Shown here: positions 35,681 to 43,668 of the stretch, in pieces
How positions within the stretch are numbered: the stretch's first letter is position 1
How the letters are laid out: each line of letters opens with the position of its first letter
Assembly (NCBI RefSeq): GCF_900199185.1
Contig: NZ_OBMI01000001.1
Location: forward strand, 682,001-746,000
Length of the DNA: 64,000 nucleotides
Direction of reading: 5' to 3'
From: Sphingomonas guangdongensis
GTDB lineage: Bacteria; Pseudomonadota; Alphaproteobacteria; Sphingomonadales; Sphingomonadaceae
The notes under the pieces: model-generated
What the model saw: only the letters and a program-made list of their open reading frames with translations
Databases searched by the model: none
Told to the model about the DNA's origin: nothing
Made by a program: the position numbers and the translations under genes

Positions 35681-36745
35681 CTAGGCGGGCGTCACCACCC
35701 GGTTCTTGCCGTCGCGCTTGGCCTGGTACAGCGCCTTGTCGGCGGCGCGCAGTGCCTTGCGCCCGTCGCCGTCGAGTCGAGCGATCCCGGCCGAGAAGCT
35801 GATCTGGCCGAAGGCGACACCAGTCGCCTGATTGACGAGCGAGCGCGCGACCAGCGTTTCGCGCGCCGCATCGAGTTGCGTTCGGGCTTCCCCGAGGTCA
35901 CCGTGCGGGAATAGCACGGCGAACTCCTCGCCGCCGTGCCGCGCCACCACGACTTCTTCACCCAGCTCGCTTTTCAGCAGCCGCGCGAAGAAGCGCAGCA
36001 CGCGGTCACCCGCCTCGTGCCCGTGGCGATCGTTGATCTGCTTGAAATCGTCGATGTCGAGCAGCGCCACCGCCCCGCCAGCGGCCGCTGGGTGGATCGC
36101 CGCCAGGCTTGAATCGAAGCAGCGCCGGTTGGGTAGCCCGGTCAGGTGGTCGCGGTCCGCGGCGCGCTGCGCGCGCTGAAGGTTGCCGCGCAGCCGCTCC
36201 GTCTCCGCCCGGGTGCTGCCGAGCTGCTCCTCCATCGCGCGGGCGTTGTCGACCACGCTGCGGGTCAGCGACAGCAGCCGGGTGAAGGCGCCGAGCGGGT
36301 CGCGCTCGAACCCTGCCACCTCGTGCGTCACCGCCGCGCCGAAATCCTTCGCGCTCTCGCCCGAGCGGCTGACGATGCGGAGACACTCCTCGAGCTTCGC
36401 GGTCAGCCGCTCGGCGACATCGGCCAGCATCTCCGGCCGGATCGCGTGGTCGAGCTCGTCGTGTAGCGCCGCAAAGGCGGCATCGCTCAGCGGCGCGCGC
36501 TCACGCAGCAGCGCCTCTACGCGCGGCGTCACGCGCGGATCGCCGGACAGATGCGCGAGCGCCACCGCGAAATTGACGTCGCTGAGCGTCAGCTCGTGCG
36601 CGATCAGCAGGTCACCGACATCGTCGTAGAGCTTGCGCCGCGCCTGCTCGCGGGCCGGAACCGCCGGGGCCGGTGCGACAGGTGCGCGACCGCCAAGCCA
36701 TCCCGGCAGGCGGTAGGCTGGGCGCGGCTGGGCGAGCGCGCTCAC
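35681..36745 (-). CDS. GGDEF-domain diguanylate cyclase
   Basis: 354 residues, soluble. An amino-terminal helical region (about 35-190, no recognised sensor, with predicted coiled coil before the cyclase) is followed by a GGDEF domain (about 195-354). The catalytic motif is GGEEF (271-275, in ARHGGEEFAVLFP), and the segment DRDHLTGLPNRRCFD opens the domain. No RxxD inhibitory site five residues ahead of GGEEF is seen, so product inhibition at that site is unlikely. Its start overlaps the stop of the HD-GYP gene (ATGA), so one transcript makes enzymes that form and break cyclic di-GMP. Confidence 0.9.
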   Translation of the reverse strand: MSALAQPRPAYRLPGWLGGRAPVAPAPAVPAREQARRKLYDDVGDLLIAHELTLSDVNFAVALAHLSGDPRVTPRVEALLRERAPLSDAAFAALHDELDHAIRPEMLADVAERLTAKLEECLRIVSRSGESAKDFGAAVTHEVAGFERDPLGAFTRLLSLTRSVVDNARAMEEQLGSTRAETERLRGNLQRAQRAADRDHLTGLPNRRCFDSSLAAIHPAAAGGAVALLDIDDFKQINDRHGHEAGDRVLRFFARLLKSELGEEVVVARHGGEEFAVLFPHGDLGEARTQLDAARETLVARSLVNQATGVAFGQISFSAGIARLDGDGRKALRAADKALYQAKRDGKNRVVTPA

Positions 36746-38028
36746 GCGCGCGCCTCCGCCGCCTGCGCCTGGACCAAGGTCGCGGCCACGGTGCCGGCCG
36801 GCTCGGCCGCCTCCACCCGCGCGCGGATCGTCGCCCAGTCGCCGCGGAACCAGTGGTCGCCGCGCTCGGCCCGGACGATCGGGTCGCCGCCCTCGCTGTT
36901 GCGGGTCGCGACATCCTGCGGCGTCACGAAGCGGGCGTCACGGACATCGTAGAAGGCGCGCACCGGCGGCGTGGTCGGGTCCTCATCCTCGCACGGCAGC
37001 ACCAGCGCCAGTCGATTGCTGTGCAGCCGGACCAGCGCGCCGACCGGGTGGATGCCGATACTGGCGACGAAGGCGCGGAACAGTTGCTCGTCGAAATGCC
37101 CGCTCCACGATGCCATCCGGGCGAGCGCGTCGGAGGGGGACCACGGCCGCTTGTACGGCCGCTGGCTGGTGATCGCGTCGTACACGTCGCAGATCGCGCC
37201 CATGCGCGCCGCGCGCGACAGCGCGTCGCCCGAGAGCCCCTCCGGGTAGCCGGTACCGTCGACCCGCTCGTGGTGGTGCAGGCAGACGTCGAGCGCGACC
37301 GCGGTCACCTCCGGGCTCGCCTGCAGGAAGCGATGGCCGATCTCCGGATGGCTCATGATGATCCGCCGCTCCTGCTCGTCGAGCGCGCCCTCCTTGCCGA
37401 GCACCGACGGGGGCATCGCCATCTTGCCGACGTCGTGGAGCAGTCCGGCAATCCCGAGTGCGTGCACCTCGAGCTCGGGACAGCCGACCTGCCGCGCGAG
37501 ATTGATCATCAGCGCACAGACCGCGACCGAGTGGAGGTAGGTGTACTCGTCCTTGGTCTTCAGCCGCGTGACGCTCAGCATCGCGGAGCGATTGCGCTCC
37601 ATCGCGGTGGCGATCTCGTCGACCAGCGGGGTCACCTGCGCGAGCTGGACCGCGCGGCCGAGCCGGGCCTCCCCGAACATTGCCGCGACCGCATCCTTGG
37701 CCTTTTCGACGGTGGCGCGAGCGCGCTCGACGTCGGTGGCGCCGCGTCGCCGGGCGGTGCGGCGCTCAACCAGCAACGGAGCATCGGGCGTGCCCTGCGC
37801 GATCACCTCGACACCGGTCGGCTCGTCCGCCGCCGCGACGGTTGGACCGAGCCCGAGCTGGTCGTCGATCGTCACATGCTCGATCCCCGCCGCGACCATG
37901 CGCGCGAGGTCGTCGGTGTCGCGAAGCAGGAAGCGCGAGCGCCAGAACGGGCTCTGCAGCCACGTGCACTCCAGCGAGACGACGAACATGCCAAGTCGGA
38001 GATCCTCGACAGGCAATCGATGCAGCAT
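36742..38028 (-). CDS. HD-GYP-domain cyclic di-GMP phosphodiesterase
   Basis: 428 residues. The amino-terminal 100 or so (MLHRLPVEDLRLGMFV) match the DUF3391 domain often found ahead of HD-GYP. The HD-GYP domain has LLHDVGKMAMP (HD at 198-199), PEIGHRFLQASPEV, and HHERVDGTGYPEG (252-264), all metal and substrate ligands. Such enzymes cleave cyclic di-GMP to pGpG or GMP. It is the first gene of the pair with the GGDEF protein. Upstream, between it and dnaN, lies the palindrome TTGAC-CAAC-GTCAA (about 38084-38097), a possible operator. Confidence 0.92.
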   Translation of the reverse strand: MLHRLPVEDLRLGMFVVSLECTWLQSPFWRSRFLLRDTDDLARMVAAGIEHVTIDDQLGLGPTVAAADEPTGVEVIAQGTPDAPLLVERRTARRRGATDVERARATVEKAKDAVAAMFGEARLGRAVQLAQVTPLVDEIATAMERNRSAMLSVTRLKTKDEYTYLHSVAVCALMINLARQVGCPELEVHALGIAGLLHDVGKMAMPPSVLGKEGALDEQERRIIMSHPEIGHRFLQASPEVTAVALDVCLHHHERVDGTGYPEGLSGDALSRAARMGAICDVYDAITSQRPYKRPWSPSDALARMASWSGHFDEQLFRAFVASIGIHPVGALVRLHSNRLALVLPCEDEDPTTPPVRAFYDVRDARFVTPQDVATRNSEGGDPIVRAERGDHWFRGDWATIRARVEAAEPAGTVAATLVQAQAAEARA

Positions 38029-38121
38029 TGGGACCCCCGTCCGGTAATGACGGGAGTTATAGGCGGCGCGGCGTTAAAGTTTGACCAACGTCAAGAAGTG
38101 AAGACTTCGTATAGAGTTATA

Positions 38122-38148
38122 GGTGTTCATCGCAAAAGCGATCACACC
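38122..38148 (-). terminator. Hairpin at the dnaN 3' end
   Basis: On the minus strand: GGTGT-G-ATCGC, loop TTTT, GCGAT-GA-ACACC, a 10-pair stem with small bulges, beginning in the last codons and stop of dnaN (TGA at 38142-38144). There is no T-run afterwards, so it may be a Rho-assisted or processing hairpin rather than a strong intrinsic terminator. Confidence 0.45.
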
Positions 38149-39245
38149 CGCATCGGCATCAGGACGTAGAGTGCCGGCGACTTGTCGTTCTCGCGAATCA
38201 GCGTCGGCGCGGCGGCGTCGGCCAGGTGAACCTCAACCGAATCGCCGTCGATCTGACCCAGGATGTCGAGCAGATAGCGGCTGTTGAAGCCGATCTCGAA
38301 CGGTAGCGACGTGTAGTCGCCGGGCACCTCTTCGACGGCGGCGCCGTTCTCCGGGCTGGTCACCGATAGCGTAATCTTGTCGCGGTCGAGTGCCATCTTG
38401 ACCGCGCGGGTCTTCTCACTGGCGATGGTGGCGACCCGGTCGACTCCTTCCTGGAACGAGCGCGGATCAAGCTTAAGCAGCTTGTCGTTCGCCGTCGGGA
38501 TGACCCGCGAATAATCGGGAAAGGTGCCGTCGATCAGCTTGGAGGTGAGGATCGCGCGCCCCAGGTCGAAGCGGATCTTGCTGCCCGACAGCGACACGCC
38601 GACCGACCCGTCGACCTCGTCGAGCAGCTTGCGAAGTTCGCCCACGCATTTGCGCGGCACGATCACGTCCGGCATCGCCTCGGCCCCGTCGGGCCGCGCG
38701 ACCGTGACGCGCGCAAGTCGGTGACCGTCGGTCGCCGCCGCCTTCAGCGTGTCGTCCGCGACGTGAAGGAAGATGCCGTTGAGGTAATAGCGCGTCTCCT
38801 CCGTGGAGATCGCGAAGCGGGTCTTGTCGATGATCTGCTTCAGCGTCTCGGCGGGCAGTTCGAAGGTGGTCGGGAGTTCGCCCTCAGCGATCACCGGGAA
38901 GTCGTCGCGCGGCAGCGTCGGCAGCGACGAGTTGTAGCGACCGGCTCGGATCGTCATCCGTCCCTCGGCCGCCTGGAGCTCTACCTGGCTTCCCTCCGGC
39001 AGCTTGCGGGCAATGTCGAACAGCGTGTGCGCGCTGACGGTGGTGGCGCCGCCCTGGTCGACCGCGGCGGCGACGGTCTCGTCGATCTGCAGGTCGAGAT
39101 CGGTCGCCATCAGCCGGATCGCGCCGTCGCCCACCGCTTCTATCAGAACGTTGGACAGGATCGGGATGGTGTTGCGGCGCTCAACCACGGACTGAACGTG
39201 GCTCAGCCCCTTGAGCAGGGTCGCGCGTTCGATCGTCGCCTTCAT
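38142..39245 (-). CDS. dnaN: DNA polymerase III beta subunit (sliding clamp)
   Basis: 367 residues from the ATG at 39245 (MKATIERATLLKGLSH); a GTG four codons upstream is also in frame. The dimeric ring that tethers the replicative polymerase to DNA. The three clamp domains are visible: QSVVERRNTIPILSNVLI and LMATDLDLQIDETV in domain 1, RFAISTEETRYYLNGIFLHV in domain 2, and KTRAVKMALDRDK with the closing LYVLMPMRV in domain 3. The carboxyl-terminal M-P-M-R is the usual edge of the partner-binding pocket. It is not next to dnaA or recF here, which is common in alphaproteobacteria. Confidence 0.96.
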   Translation of the reverse strand: MKATIERATLLKGLSHVQSVVERRNTIPILSNVLIEAVGDGAIRLMATDLDLQIDETVAAAVDQGGATTVSAHTLFDIARKLPEGSQVELQAAEGRMTIRAGRYNSSLPTLPRDDFPVIAEGELPTTFELPAETLKQIIDKTRFAISTEETRYYLNGIFLHVADDTLKAAATDGHRLARVTVARPDGAEAMPDVIVPRKCVGELRKLLDEVDGSVGVSLSGSKIRFDLGRAILTSKLIDGTFPDYSRVIPTANDKLLKLDPRSFQEGVDRVATIASEKTRAVKMALDRDKITLSVTSPENGAAVEEVPGDYTSLPFEIGFNSRYLLDILGQIDGDSVEVHLADAAAPTLIRENDKSPALYVLMPMRV

Positions 39246-39317
39246 GTCGTGTCCCACCCCCGCCGGCCCCGCACAGGTGACGGGTGGCCCAATTTGAATC
39301 GGGGTTCTAGCGGACGG

Positions 39318-39347
39318 AAAAGGGCCGGAGCAAGCGCCCCGGCCCCC
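39318..39347 (-). terminator. Intrinsic terminator of the outer-membrane protein gene
   Basis: On the minus strand: GGGCCGG (39345-39339), a 10-base loop, CCGGCCC (39328-39322), then TTTT (39321-39318). A 7-pair GC-only stem followed by Ts is a classical Rho-independent terminator. It sits about 30 bases after the stop of the 39378-39983 gene and before dnaN, so the two are separate transcripts. Confidence 0.7.
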
Positions 39348-39377
39348 TTGTGCACAGCTTATTGCGGCGCGCCGGTA

Positions 39378-39983
39378 TCAGAACCGGACGCCAACCCCGG
39401 CGAGTAGCTGGTGGCGGTCGAGGTCGGCCTCATAATCCTCTACCTCGCTGTAATTGGAATAGCGGTACTCGCCCTTCACGTAAAACTGCGGGTTGATCTG
39501 ATACTCGATGCCGGCGCCCAGGCGATAACCGTCGAGCTCGGCCTTAAAGCCCGTGCGCGTGTTGTTCAGCCGGTACTCGGCGTCGACCTGCGCGTTGGTG
39601 TAGCCGGCCTTGGCATAGACCATCGCGAGCGGCGACACGGCGATGCCGACCCGTCCGCCGACGTAGAGGTCCCGGCCCGCGTCGACCTGGAAGCTGTCGC
39701 CCGCGGCGAACACATCGGGCGCGCGCACGTCGGTGGTCGCGCCGGTGATCTCGCCCTCCACGCCCAAGATCGCCCGGCCGGCCTGGAATTCGTAGCCGAT
39801 CTGGGTGCCATACAGCAGGCCCTCGCTCGACGCCGCGTCATCGTCGCTGCTGCCGTCGCTCAGATTGTCGTAGCCCGCGACACCCTCGACCCGCAGGCCG
39901 GTGAACGGGGCCGCTTCCTGGGCCAGGGCGGGGGTGGCGAACGCAGTTGCCGCGAACAGCGCGGCGAGGGCAGTCTTACGCAT
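39378..39983 (-). CDS. Outer-membrane beta-barrel protein (Omp25/RopB-like)
   Basis: 201 residues with a clear signal peptide (MRKTALAALFAATAFATPALAQE, cut near 22). The rest alternates hydrophobic and polar residues in about eight strands (GLRVEGVAGYDNLSD, GIAVSPLAMVYAKAGYTN, GAGIEYQINPQFYVKGEYRYSNY) and ends in the outer-membrane sorting residue Phe (VGVRF). This is the small eight-strand barrel fold of porin-family and opacity proteins. It is probably abundant and non-specific; function unknown. Its own terminator lies downstream. Confidence 0.88.
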   Translation of the reverse strand: MRKTALAALFAATAFATPALAQEAAPFTGLRVEGVAGYDNLSDGSSDDDAASSEGLLYGTQIGYEFQAGRAILGVEGEITGATTDVRAPDVFAAGDSFQVDAGRDLYVGGRVGIAVSPLAMVYAKAGYTNAQVDAEYRLNNTRTGFKAELDGYRLGAGIEYQINPQFYVKGEYRYSNYSEVEDYEADLDRHQLLAGVGVRF

Positions 39984-40117
39984 CAGATCACTCCATCTTG
40001 TCAGCCCGGGCGACCCGGGGACGGCGTAAATGGGCGGTCACCAGCGACGTTGCATGAACCGCAGATAAACGCGGAAAACCGTTGCTTTTGCGCCACACGG
40101 GGTTGAAAGCAGCGGCC

Positions 40118-40765
40118 ATGCCGACCACGCGCAAGGGCCGTGACTTCGTCGCCCGCCACGGCGAGACCGTCTACAATGCCGTTGGGCGGATGCAGGGCAA
40201 TCACCTGCACACGCCGCTTACGCGCGCGGGCTTCGCGCAGGCGGAGCGGATGGGGGCGGCACTCCGCGGCCTGCTCGGACCAAGACCTCCGCTGACGCTC
40301 TGGTCGTCGTCGGCCGGACGCGCGCTGCAGACGCTCGCGATCATCGCCGAGCACCTGGAGCTCGACTGGCACGCGACGCGCACCGACGACCGGCTGGTCG
40401 AGATCGGGATGGGCGCCTGGAGCGGCCGCTACTATGCCGAGGTGGAGGCGGAGGTCGGGCCGTTCGTCGACCGCGCGCATGGCTTCTACACGCGCGCGCC
40501 CGACGGCGGCGAGTGGTACGACGCGATCGCCGCGCGCGTGTCCGGCTGGGTCCGCGACACGGACGACGACGCCGGCGACCGGCTGGTGGTGATGCACGGG
40601 ATGTCGAGCCGGGTGCTGCGCGGAGTCATGACGAACAGCGACGTCCTGCCGCAGTTCGCAGCGCCGGTCGCGCCCGCGCTGCCGCAGGGGTCGGTCGCGC
40701 TGATCGAGGGCGGTGTGGAGCGCGTGGTGCTCGAGGGCACGGGTCGCAAGGAAACGCCGACGTGA
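40118..40765 (+). CDS. Histidine phosphatase superfamily protein
   Basis: 215 residues from the ATG at 40118; an in-frame TTG at 40082 is less likely. Catalytic motif FVARHGETVYN at about 11-21 with the phospho-His, RALQTLAIIAEHLELD, the acid/base Glu in RLVEIGMGAWSGRYY, and the second His in VVMHGMSSRVLRG. Phosphoglycerate mutase-like fold acting on small phosphates or phosphoproteins; the true substrate is unknown. The stop overlaps the GTG of the next gene (GTGA), so the pair is coupled. Confidence 0.9.
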   Translation: MPTTRKGRDFVARHGETVYNAVGRMQGNHLHTPLTRAGFAQAERMGAALRGLLGPRPPLTLWSSSAGRALQTLAIIAEHLELDWHATRTDDRLVEIGMGAWSGRYYAEVEAEVGPFVDRAHGFYTRAPDGGEWYDAIAARVSGWVRDTDDDAGDRLVVMHGMSSRVLRGVMTNSDVLPQFAAPVAPALPQGSVALIEGGVERVVLEGTGRKETPT

Positions 40766-41226
40766 GCCTTGCGCTCGCGCTGCTGCTCCAGGCCGCGCAG
40801 GGCCGCGAGGTGATCGGCGTGCACGCTGGCTGGGGTGCGTTCCGCGACCGCGCGCCGCAGCGCTGCTACGCGCTCGCCGCACCCAGCACGCGCGGCGGCG
40901 ACGCCGCCGCCTTCGCGAGCGTCGCGACCTGGCCGGGCACGGGCGCGCGCAACCAACTGCATGTCCGGCTGAGCCGCGAGCGGAGCGCGCGTGCCCGCGT
41001 CACGCTGTCGGTCGGCGAGCGCCGGTTCGAGCTGCTGGCCGGCCCGCGCGATGCCTGGTCACCGGACGCGCGCACCGACCGCGCGATCGTGGCGGCGCTG
41101 CGCGGTGGGCGGAGCATGAGCGTGGAGAGCGTGGACGCGCGCGGCCGGCCGTTCGCCGACACCTACCGGCTGACCGGCGCCGCCACCGCGATCGACGCCG
41201 CTGCGATCCGCTGCGCCGGCGGATAG
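40762..41226 (+). CDS. IalB-like exported protein
   Basis: 154 residues from a GTG at 40762 that overlaps the phosphatase stop (GTGA). A short hydrophobic start (VSLALALLLQAAQG) may be a signal peptide. GWGAFRDRAPQRCYALAAP resembles the opening of the invasion-associated locus B family, small periplasmic proteins of unknown function in alphaproteobacteria, with a conserved cysteine here at CYAL and a second near the end (IRCAGG). The last 64 bases overlap antisense with the 3' end of the minus-strand gene at 41163-41438. The family call is tentative. Confidence 0.62.
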   Translation: MSLALALLLQAAQGREVIGVHAGWGAFRDRAPQRCYALAAPSTRGGDAAAFASVATWPGTGARNQLHVRLSRERSARARVTLSVGERRFELLAGPRDAWSPDARTDRAIVAALRGGRSMSVESVDARGRPFADTYRLTGAATAIDAAAIRCAGG

Positions 41227-41438
41227 CCGCGTGATGCGCGATACTGTCCCCCTTCGTCGCGCAGGATCACGCCGACTGCGACGAACAGGTCAATTTTGAT
41301 GATGTCGCCGCGGTTGAGCGCGCGGGTCAGCCGCCGCGCCGCCTGAACACCGGCCTGCTCGCCGAAGCGCCGCCGGTAGGCCGTCGCCACCCGCGCGGCG
41401 AAACAGTCATCATCCACCAGCCGTTGCCACCAGGACAT
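41163..41438 (-). CDS. Small hypothetical protein, third gene of the DUF2384 micro-operon
   Basis: 91 residues from an ATG at 41438 (MSWWQRLVDDDCF) that has GGGTGG a few bases upstream; a GTG at 41417 would nearly abut the preceding stop and is also possible. No membrane helix. Arg-rich helical middle (AYRRRFGEQAGVQAARRLTRALNRGD) then IIKIDLFVAVGVILRDEGGQY. Third codon positions are GC-rich over the region that does not overlap other genes, supporting coding. It overlaps the DUF2384 gene by 29 bases and the convergent IalB-like gene by 64 bases. I do not recognise the family; being paired with a DUF2384 protein makes a toxin-like role conceivable but unproven. Confidence 0.55.
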   Translation of the reverse strand: MSWWQRLVDDDCFAARVATAYRRRFGEQAGVQAARRLTRALNRGDIIKIDLFVAVGVILRDEGGQYRASRGYPPAQRIAAASIAVAAPVSR

Positions 41439-41697
41439 CCGCCACCCGGCGCAGTCCCGCAGCGTCCGCACCCGCGACATCGATCGGCCGCCCGCCGAGC
41501 GCGACGTGATGGGTGTTGAGGAAGGCGCGCGCCTCCGCTCCGTCGAATTTGGTAAAGGCGAGTCGCGCGGCTTCCGCCTGACGCTCAACCGTCTCCGGCG
41601 AGGCGCGTTCTCCAGAGGCACGGTGGAAGCGGCGCTTGGCCGGTCGCGGCCTGCTGATGTCACTGTCGACGCCCGCCGGCGGAATGACCTCGATCAT
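41410..41697 (-). CDS. DUF2384/MbcA-ParS-Xre toxin-binding-like small protein
   Basis: 95 residues from the ATG at 41697, overlapping the preceding stop (ATGA). The carboxyl half FDGAEARAFLNTHHVALGGRP, then DVAGADAAGLRRVADVL, fits the toxin-binding domain of Xre/MbcA/ParS antitoxins (A..FL.T...LGGR...D.A....G..RV...L). The amino half is a charged, probably disordered or helical region (RRFHRASGERASPETVERQ) and contains no helix-turn-helix I can see, unlike full antitoxins of this type, and there is no RES-domain toxin next to it. So it is either an orphan, a binding protein without DNA contact, or partner of the unknown downstream gene. Confidence 0.68.
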   Translation of the reverse strand: MIEVIPPAGVDSDISRPRPAKRRFHRASGERASPETVERQAEAARLAFTKFDGAEARAFLNTHHVALGGRPIDVAGADAAGLRRVADVLVATAGG

Positions 41698-41879
41698 GCG
41701 GCCACCGCCGGCGCGGCGAGCATGCGGCCGGTAGCGCCGGAGAGCCCCCGCAGCGTGTCGATACGGCCGGCATAGCCCTGAGCAAGCTTGATATGTGCGA
41801 TGCGACTCGGCTCGCAGCGGGCGGACGTGGCGCGCATCAGCGACACCTGATGACGTGCGAAGAGGTAGTTGAGGTCCAT
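41694..41879 (-). CDS. Small conserved-looking protein, first gene of the micro-operon
   Basis: 61 residues from the ATG at 41879 (MDLNYLFARHQVSLMRA); an earlier in-frame ATG gives an unlikely tail. GGAG lies about 11 bases before the start. The run MDLNYLFARHQVS and RIAHIKLAQGYAGRID is a short amphipathic helix pair; I recall similar short open reading frames in sphingomonads but no named function. It overlaps the DUF2384 gene by four bases (ATGA), so the three genes are expressed as a unit. Confidence 0.68.
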   Translation of the reverse strand: MDLNYLFARHQVSLMRATSARCEPSRIAHIKLAQGYAGRIDTLRGLSGATGRMLAAPAVAA

Positions 41880-42006
41880 GATGCGGCTCCGGCGTGTAAG
41901 CGGGAGCGCGGGATGTCTCACAGTCGACGGCGCTTACGAGCGGGTACCGGCGATGACTGCCACATAGGGACTGCGGCAGCCGATTGCACCCCACGGCGCC
42001 GATGGA

Positions 42007-42390
42007 GTGATCGGGAGGCGTCTGCTAGTCACACAGCCCAGGCTGGGCCTGGTCCGCCGCTACTATGACTGGGCGTCCGCGCCCGAGCGCTAGAACTGGG
42101 CGCGACTGTGGGTCGCCCTACCGGTCGCCTCCGCCTTCCCGCTGCTCGTGGCGGCGCAGCAGATCGCCGACGCGCTGCGGCTGGGCGGCGACGGCCGAAA
42201 CGCGCTGGCGCTGGCCGCGCTGACGCCGGGCCTGCTCTGGCTGGCCTATGTGTTTCAGGCGGCTGGGCCGCGACCTCGCCCGCGGCACCCGCTGGTTCGC
42301 GCGGATGACCGGCCCGGCCTGGTCGGCGGGCTGGCGCGGCGCGTGGCGCGTGGCGCTTGCTCACCCGGCGGAGTGGAAAATAGCCGCCGC
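42007..42390 (+). pseudogene. Decayed membrane-protein gene before rlmN
   Basis: One frame reads LGLVRRYYDWASAPER, then a TAG at 42091-42093, then NWARLWVALPVASAFPLLVA and [19 protein letters not shown] with GC-rich third positions. Near 42245 the coding signal moves to the next frame, continuing [19 protein letters not shown] and [16 protein letters not shown]. So one stop and one frameshift break an otherwise coherent small membrane protein. The last part runs in frame into rlmN and could be mistaken for an rlmN extension. The exact original ends are uncertain. A sequencing error could explain one lesion but hardly both. Confidence 0.5.
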
Positions 42391-42409
42391 TTCCGCTATA
42401 TGCGCAGCC

Positions 42410-43609
42410 ATGCAGACACTGTCGGCCGCGCCAATGCCCATCCCCGGGCACATCGATCCCGTGCCCGTTCCTCGCGCGCTGCCGCCGCGCAGCGACGGCC
42501 GCATCGACCTGCTCGGCCTGTCCAAGGACCAGCTCCGCCTTGCGCTCGAGACATCGCAGTTGGAGCCCCGCCAAGCTAAACTGCGCGCCAAGCAGCTATG
42601 GCACTGGATCTACAACCGCGGCGTCACCGACTTCGCTCTGATGACCGACATCTCCAAGCAGCTGCGCCCGTGGCTCGAGCAGCGCTTCGTCATCAGCCGG
42701 CCGGAGGTGGTGGAGGCGCAGGTTTCGTCCGACGGCACCCGCAAGTGGCTGCTCCGCTCCGACGACGGGCAGGATTACGAGGCGGTGTTCATCCCTGATG
42801 CCGACCGCGGCACACTGTGTGTATCTTCGCAGGTCGGCTGCACGCTCAATTGCCGTTTTTGCCACACCGGGACGATGCGGCTGGTTCGCAACCTGACCGC
42901 GGGCGAGATTGTCGGCCAGGTAATGCTCGCGCGCGACGCGCTGGGCGAGTGGCCGTCGCAGCCCGAAGGGCGGATGCTGACCAACATCGTCATGATGGGG
43001 ATGGGCGAGCCGCTCTACAATTTCGACCACGTCCGCGATGCGCTGCGCCTGGTCATGGACGGGGATGGCCTGGCGCTTTCCAAGCGCCGCATCACGCTGT
43101 CGACCAGCGGCGTCGTGCCGATGATGGCGCGCGCCGGCGAGGAGATCGGGGTCAACCTCGCGGTCTCGCTGCACGCGGTAACGAAGGACGTCCGCGACGA
43201 GATCGTGCCGCTCAACAAGAAGTACGGGATCGAGGAGCTGCTGCAGGCCTGCGCCGACTATCCCGGTGCCAACAACGCGCGGCGGATCACGTTCGAGTAT
43301 GTGATGCTGCGCGACAAGAACGATTCGGACGATGACGCGCGCGAGCTCGTCCGGTTGCTCAAGCACTATCAGCTGCCGGCCAAGGTCAACCTGATCCCGT
43401 TCAATCCCTGGCCCGGCGCACCGTACGAGTGCTCGACCCCCGAGCGGATCCGCGCCTTCAGCAACATCGTATTCGAGAGCGGCATCTCCGCCCCCGTCCG
43501 CACCCCCCGCGGCCGCGACATCGACGCCGCCTGCGGCCAGCTGAAGACTGCGGCCGAGAAGAAGAGCCGCGCCGAACTCGACCGATTGGCGGAGAGTGCG
43601 GCCCCTTAG
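42410..43609 (+). CDS. rlmN: 23S rRNA A2503/tRNA A37 C2-methyltransferase
   Basis: 399 residues from the ATG at 42410 ([13 protein letters not shown]); the ATG at 42434 is an alternative, and the longer in-frame reading belongs to the decayed gene upstream. Radical SAM enzyme that methylates C2 of adenosine 2503 in 23S rRNA, and A37 in some tRNAs. The 4Fe-4S ligands are Cys144, Cys148 and Cys151 in [17 protein letters not shown] region: [21 protein letters not shown] and NLAVSLHAV follow. The carboxyl-terminal catalytic cysteine is in [10 protein letters not shown]. Amino-terminal accessory domain [15 protein letters not shown] is normal. Complete family length. Confidence 0.95.
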   Translation: MQTLSAAPMPIPGHIDPVPVPRALPPRSDGRIDLLGLSKDQLRLALETSQLEPRQAKLRAKQLWHWIYNRGVTDFALMTDISKQLRPWLEQRFVISRPEVVEAQVSSDGTRKWLLRSDDGQDYEAVFIPDADRGTLCVSSQVGCTLNCRFCHTGTMRLVRNLTAGEIVGQVMLARDALGEWPSQPEGRMLTNIVMMGMGEPLYNFDHVRDALRLVMDGDGLALSKRRITLSTSGVVPMMARAGEEIGVNLAVSLHAVTKDVRDEIVPLNKKYGIEELLQACADYPGANNARRITFEYVMLRDKNDSDDDARELVRLLKHYQLPAKVNLIPFNPWPGAPYECSTPERIRAFSNIVFESGISAPVRTPRGRDIDAACGQLKTAAEKKSRAELDRLAESAAP

Positions 43610-43616
43610 ATCGACG

Positions 43617-43656
43617 GCCATAGGCGCGATTACCTCCTGAGCAATCGGCCTATGGC
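43617..43656. terminator. Bidirectional terminator between rlmN and the RTX gene
   Basis: Inverted repeat GCCATAGGC (43617-43625) and GCCTATGGC (43648-43656), extended inward by CGATT/AATCG with one bulged base. Eight bases after the rlmN stop and 12 before the convergent gene's stop. A 14-pair stem can stop RNA polymerase from either side, although T-runs are short. Confidence 0.6.
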
Positions 43657-43668
43657 TGCGTTATACGG

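Noticed and set aside
38080..38120. A TTGACC/TATAGA pair as a sigma-70 promoter in the dnaN/HD-GYP gap
   Set aside because: Spacing between the elements is far from 17 bases and it faces away from both genes; only the palindrome is kept as a possible operator.
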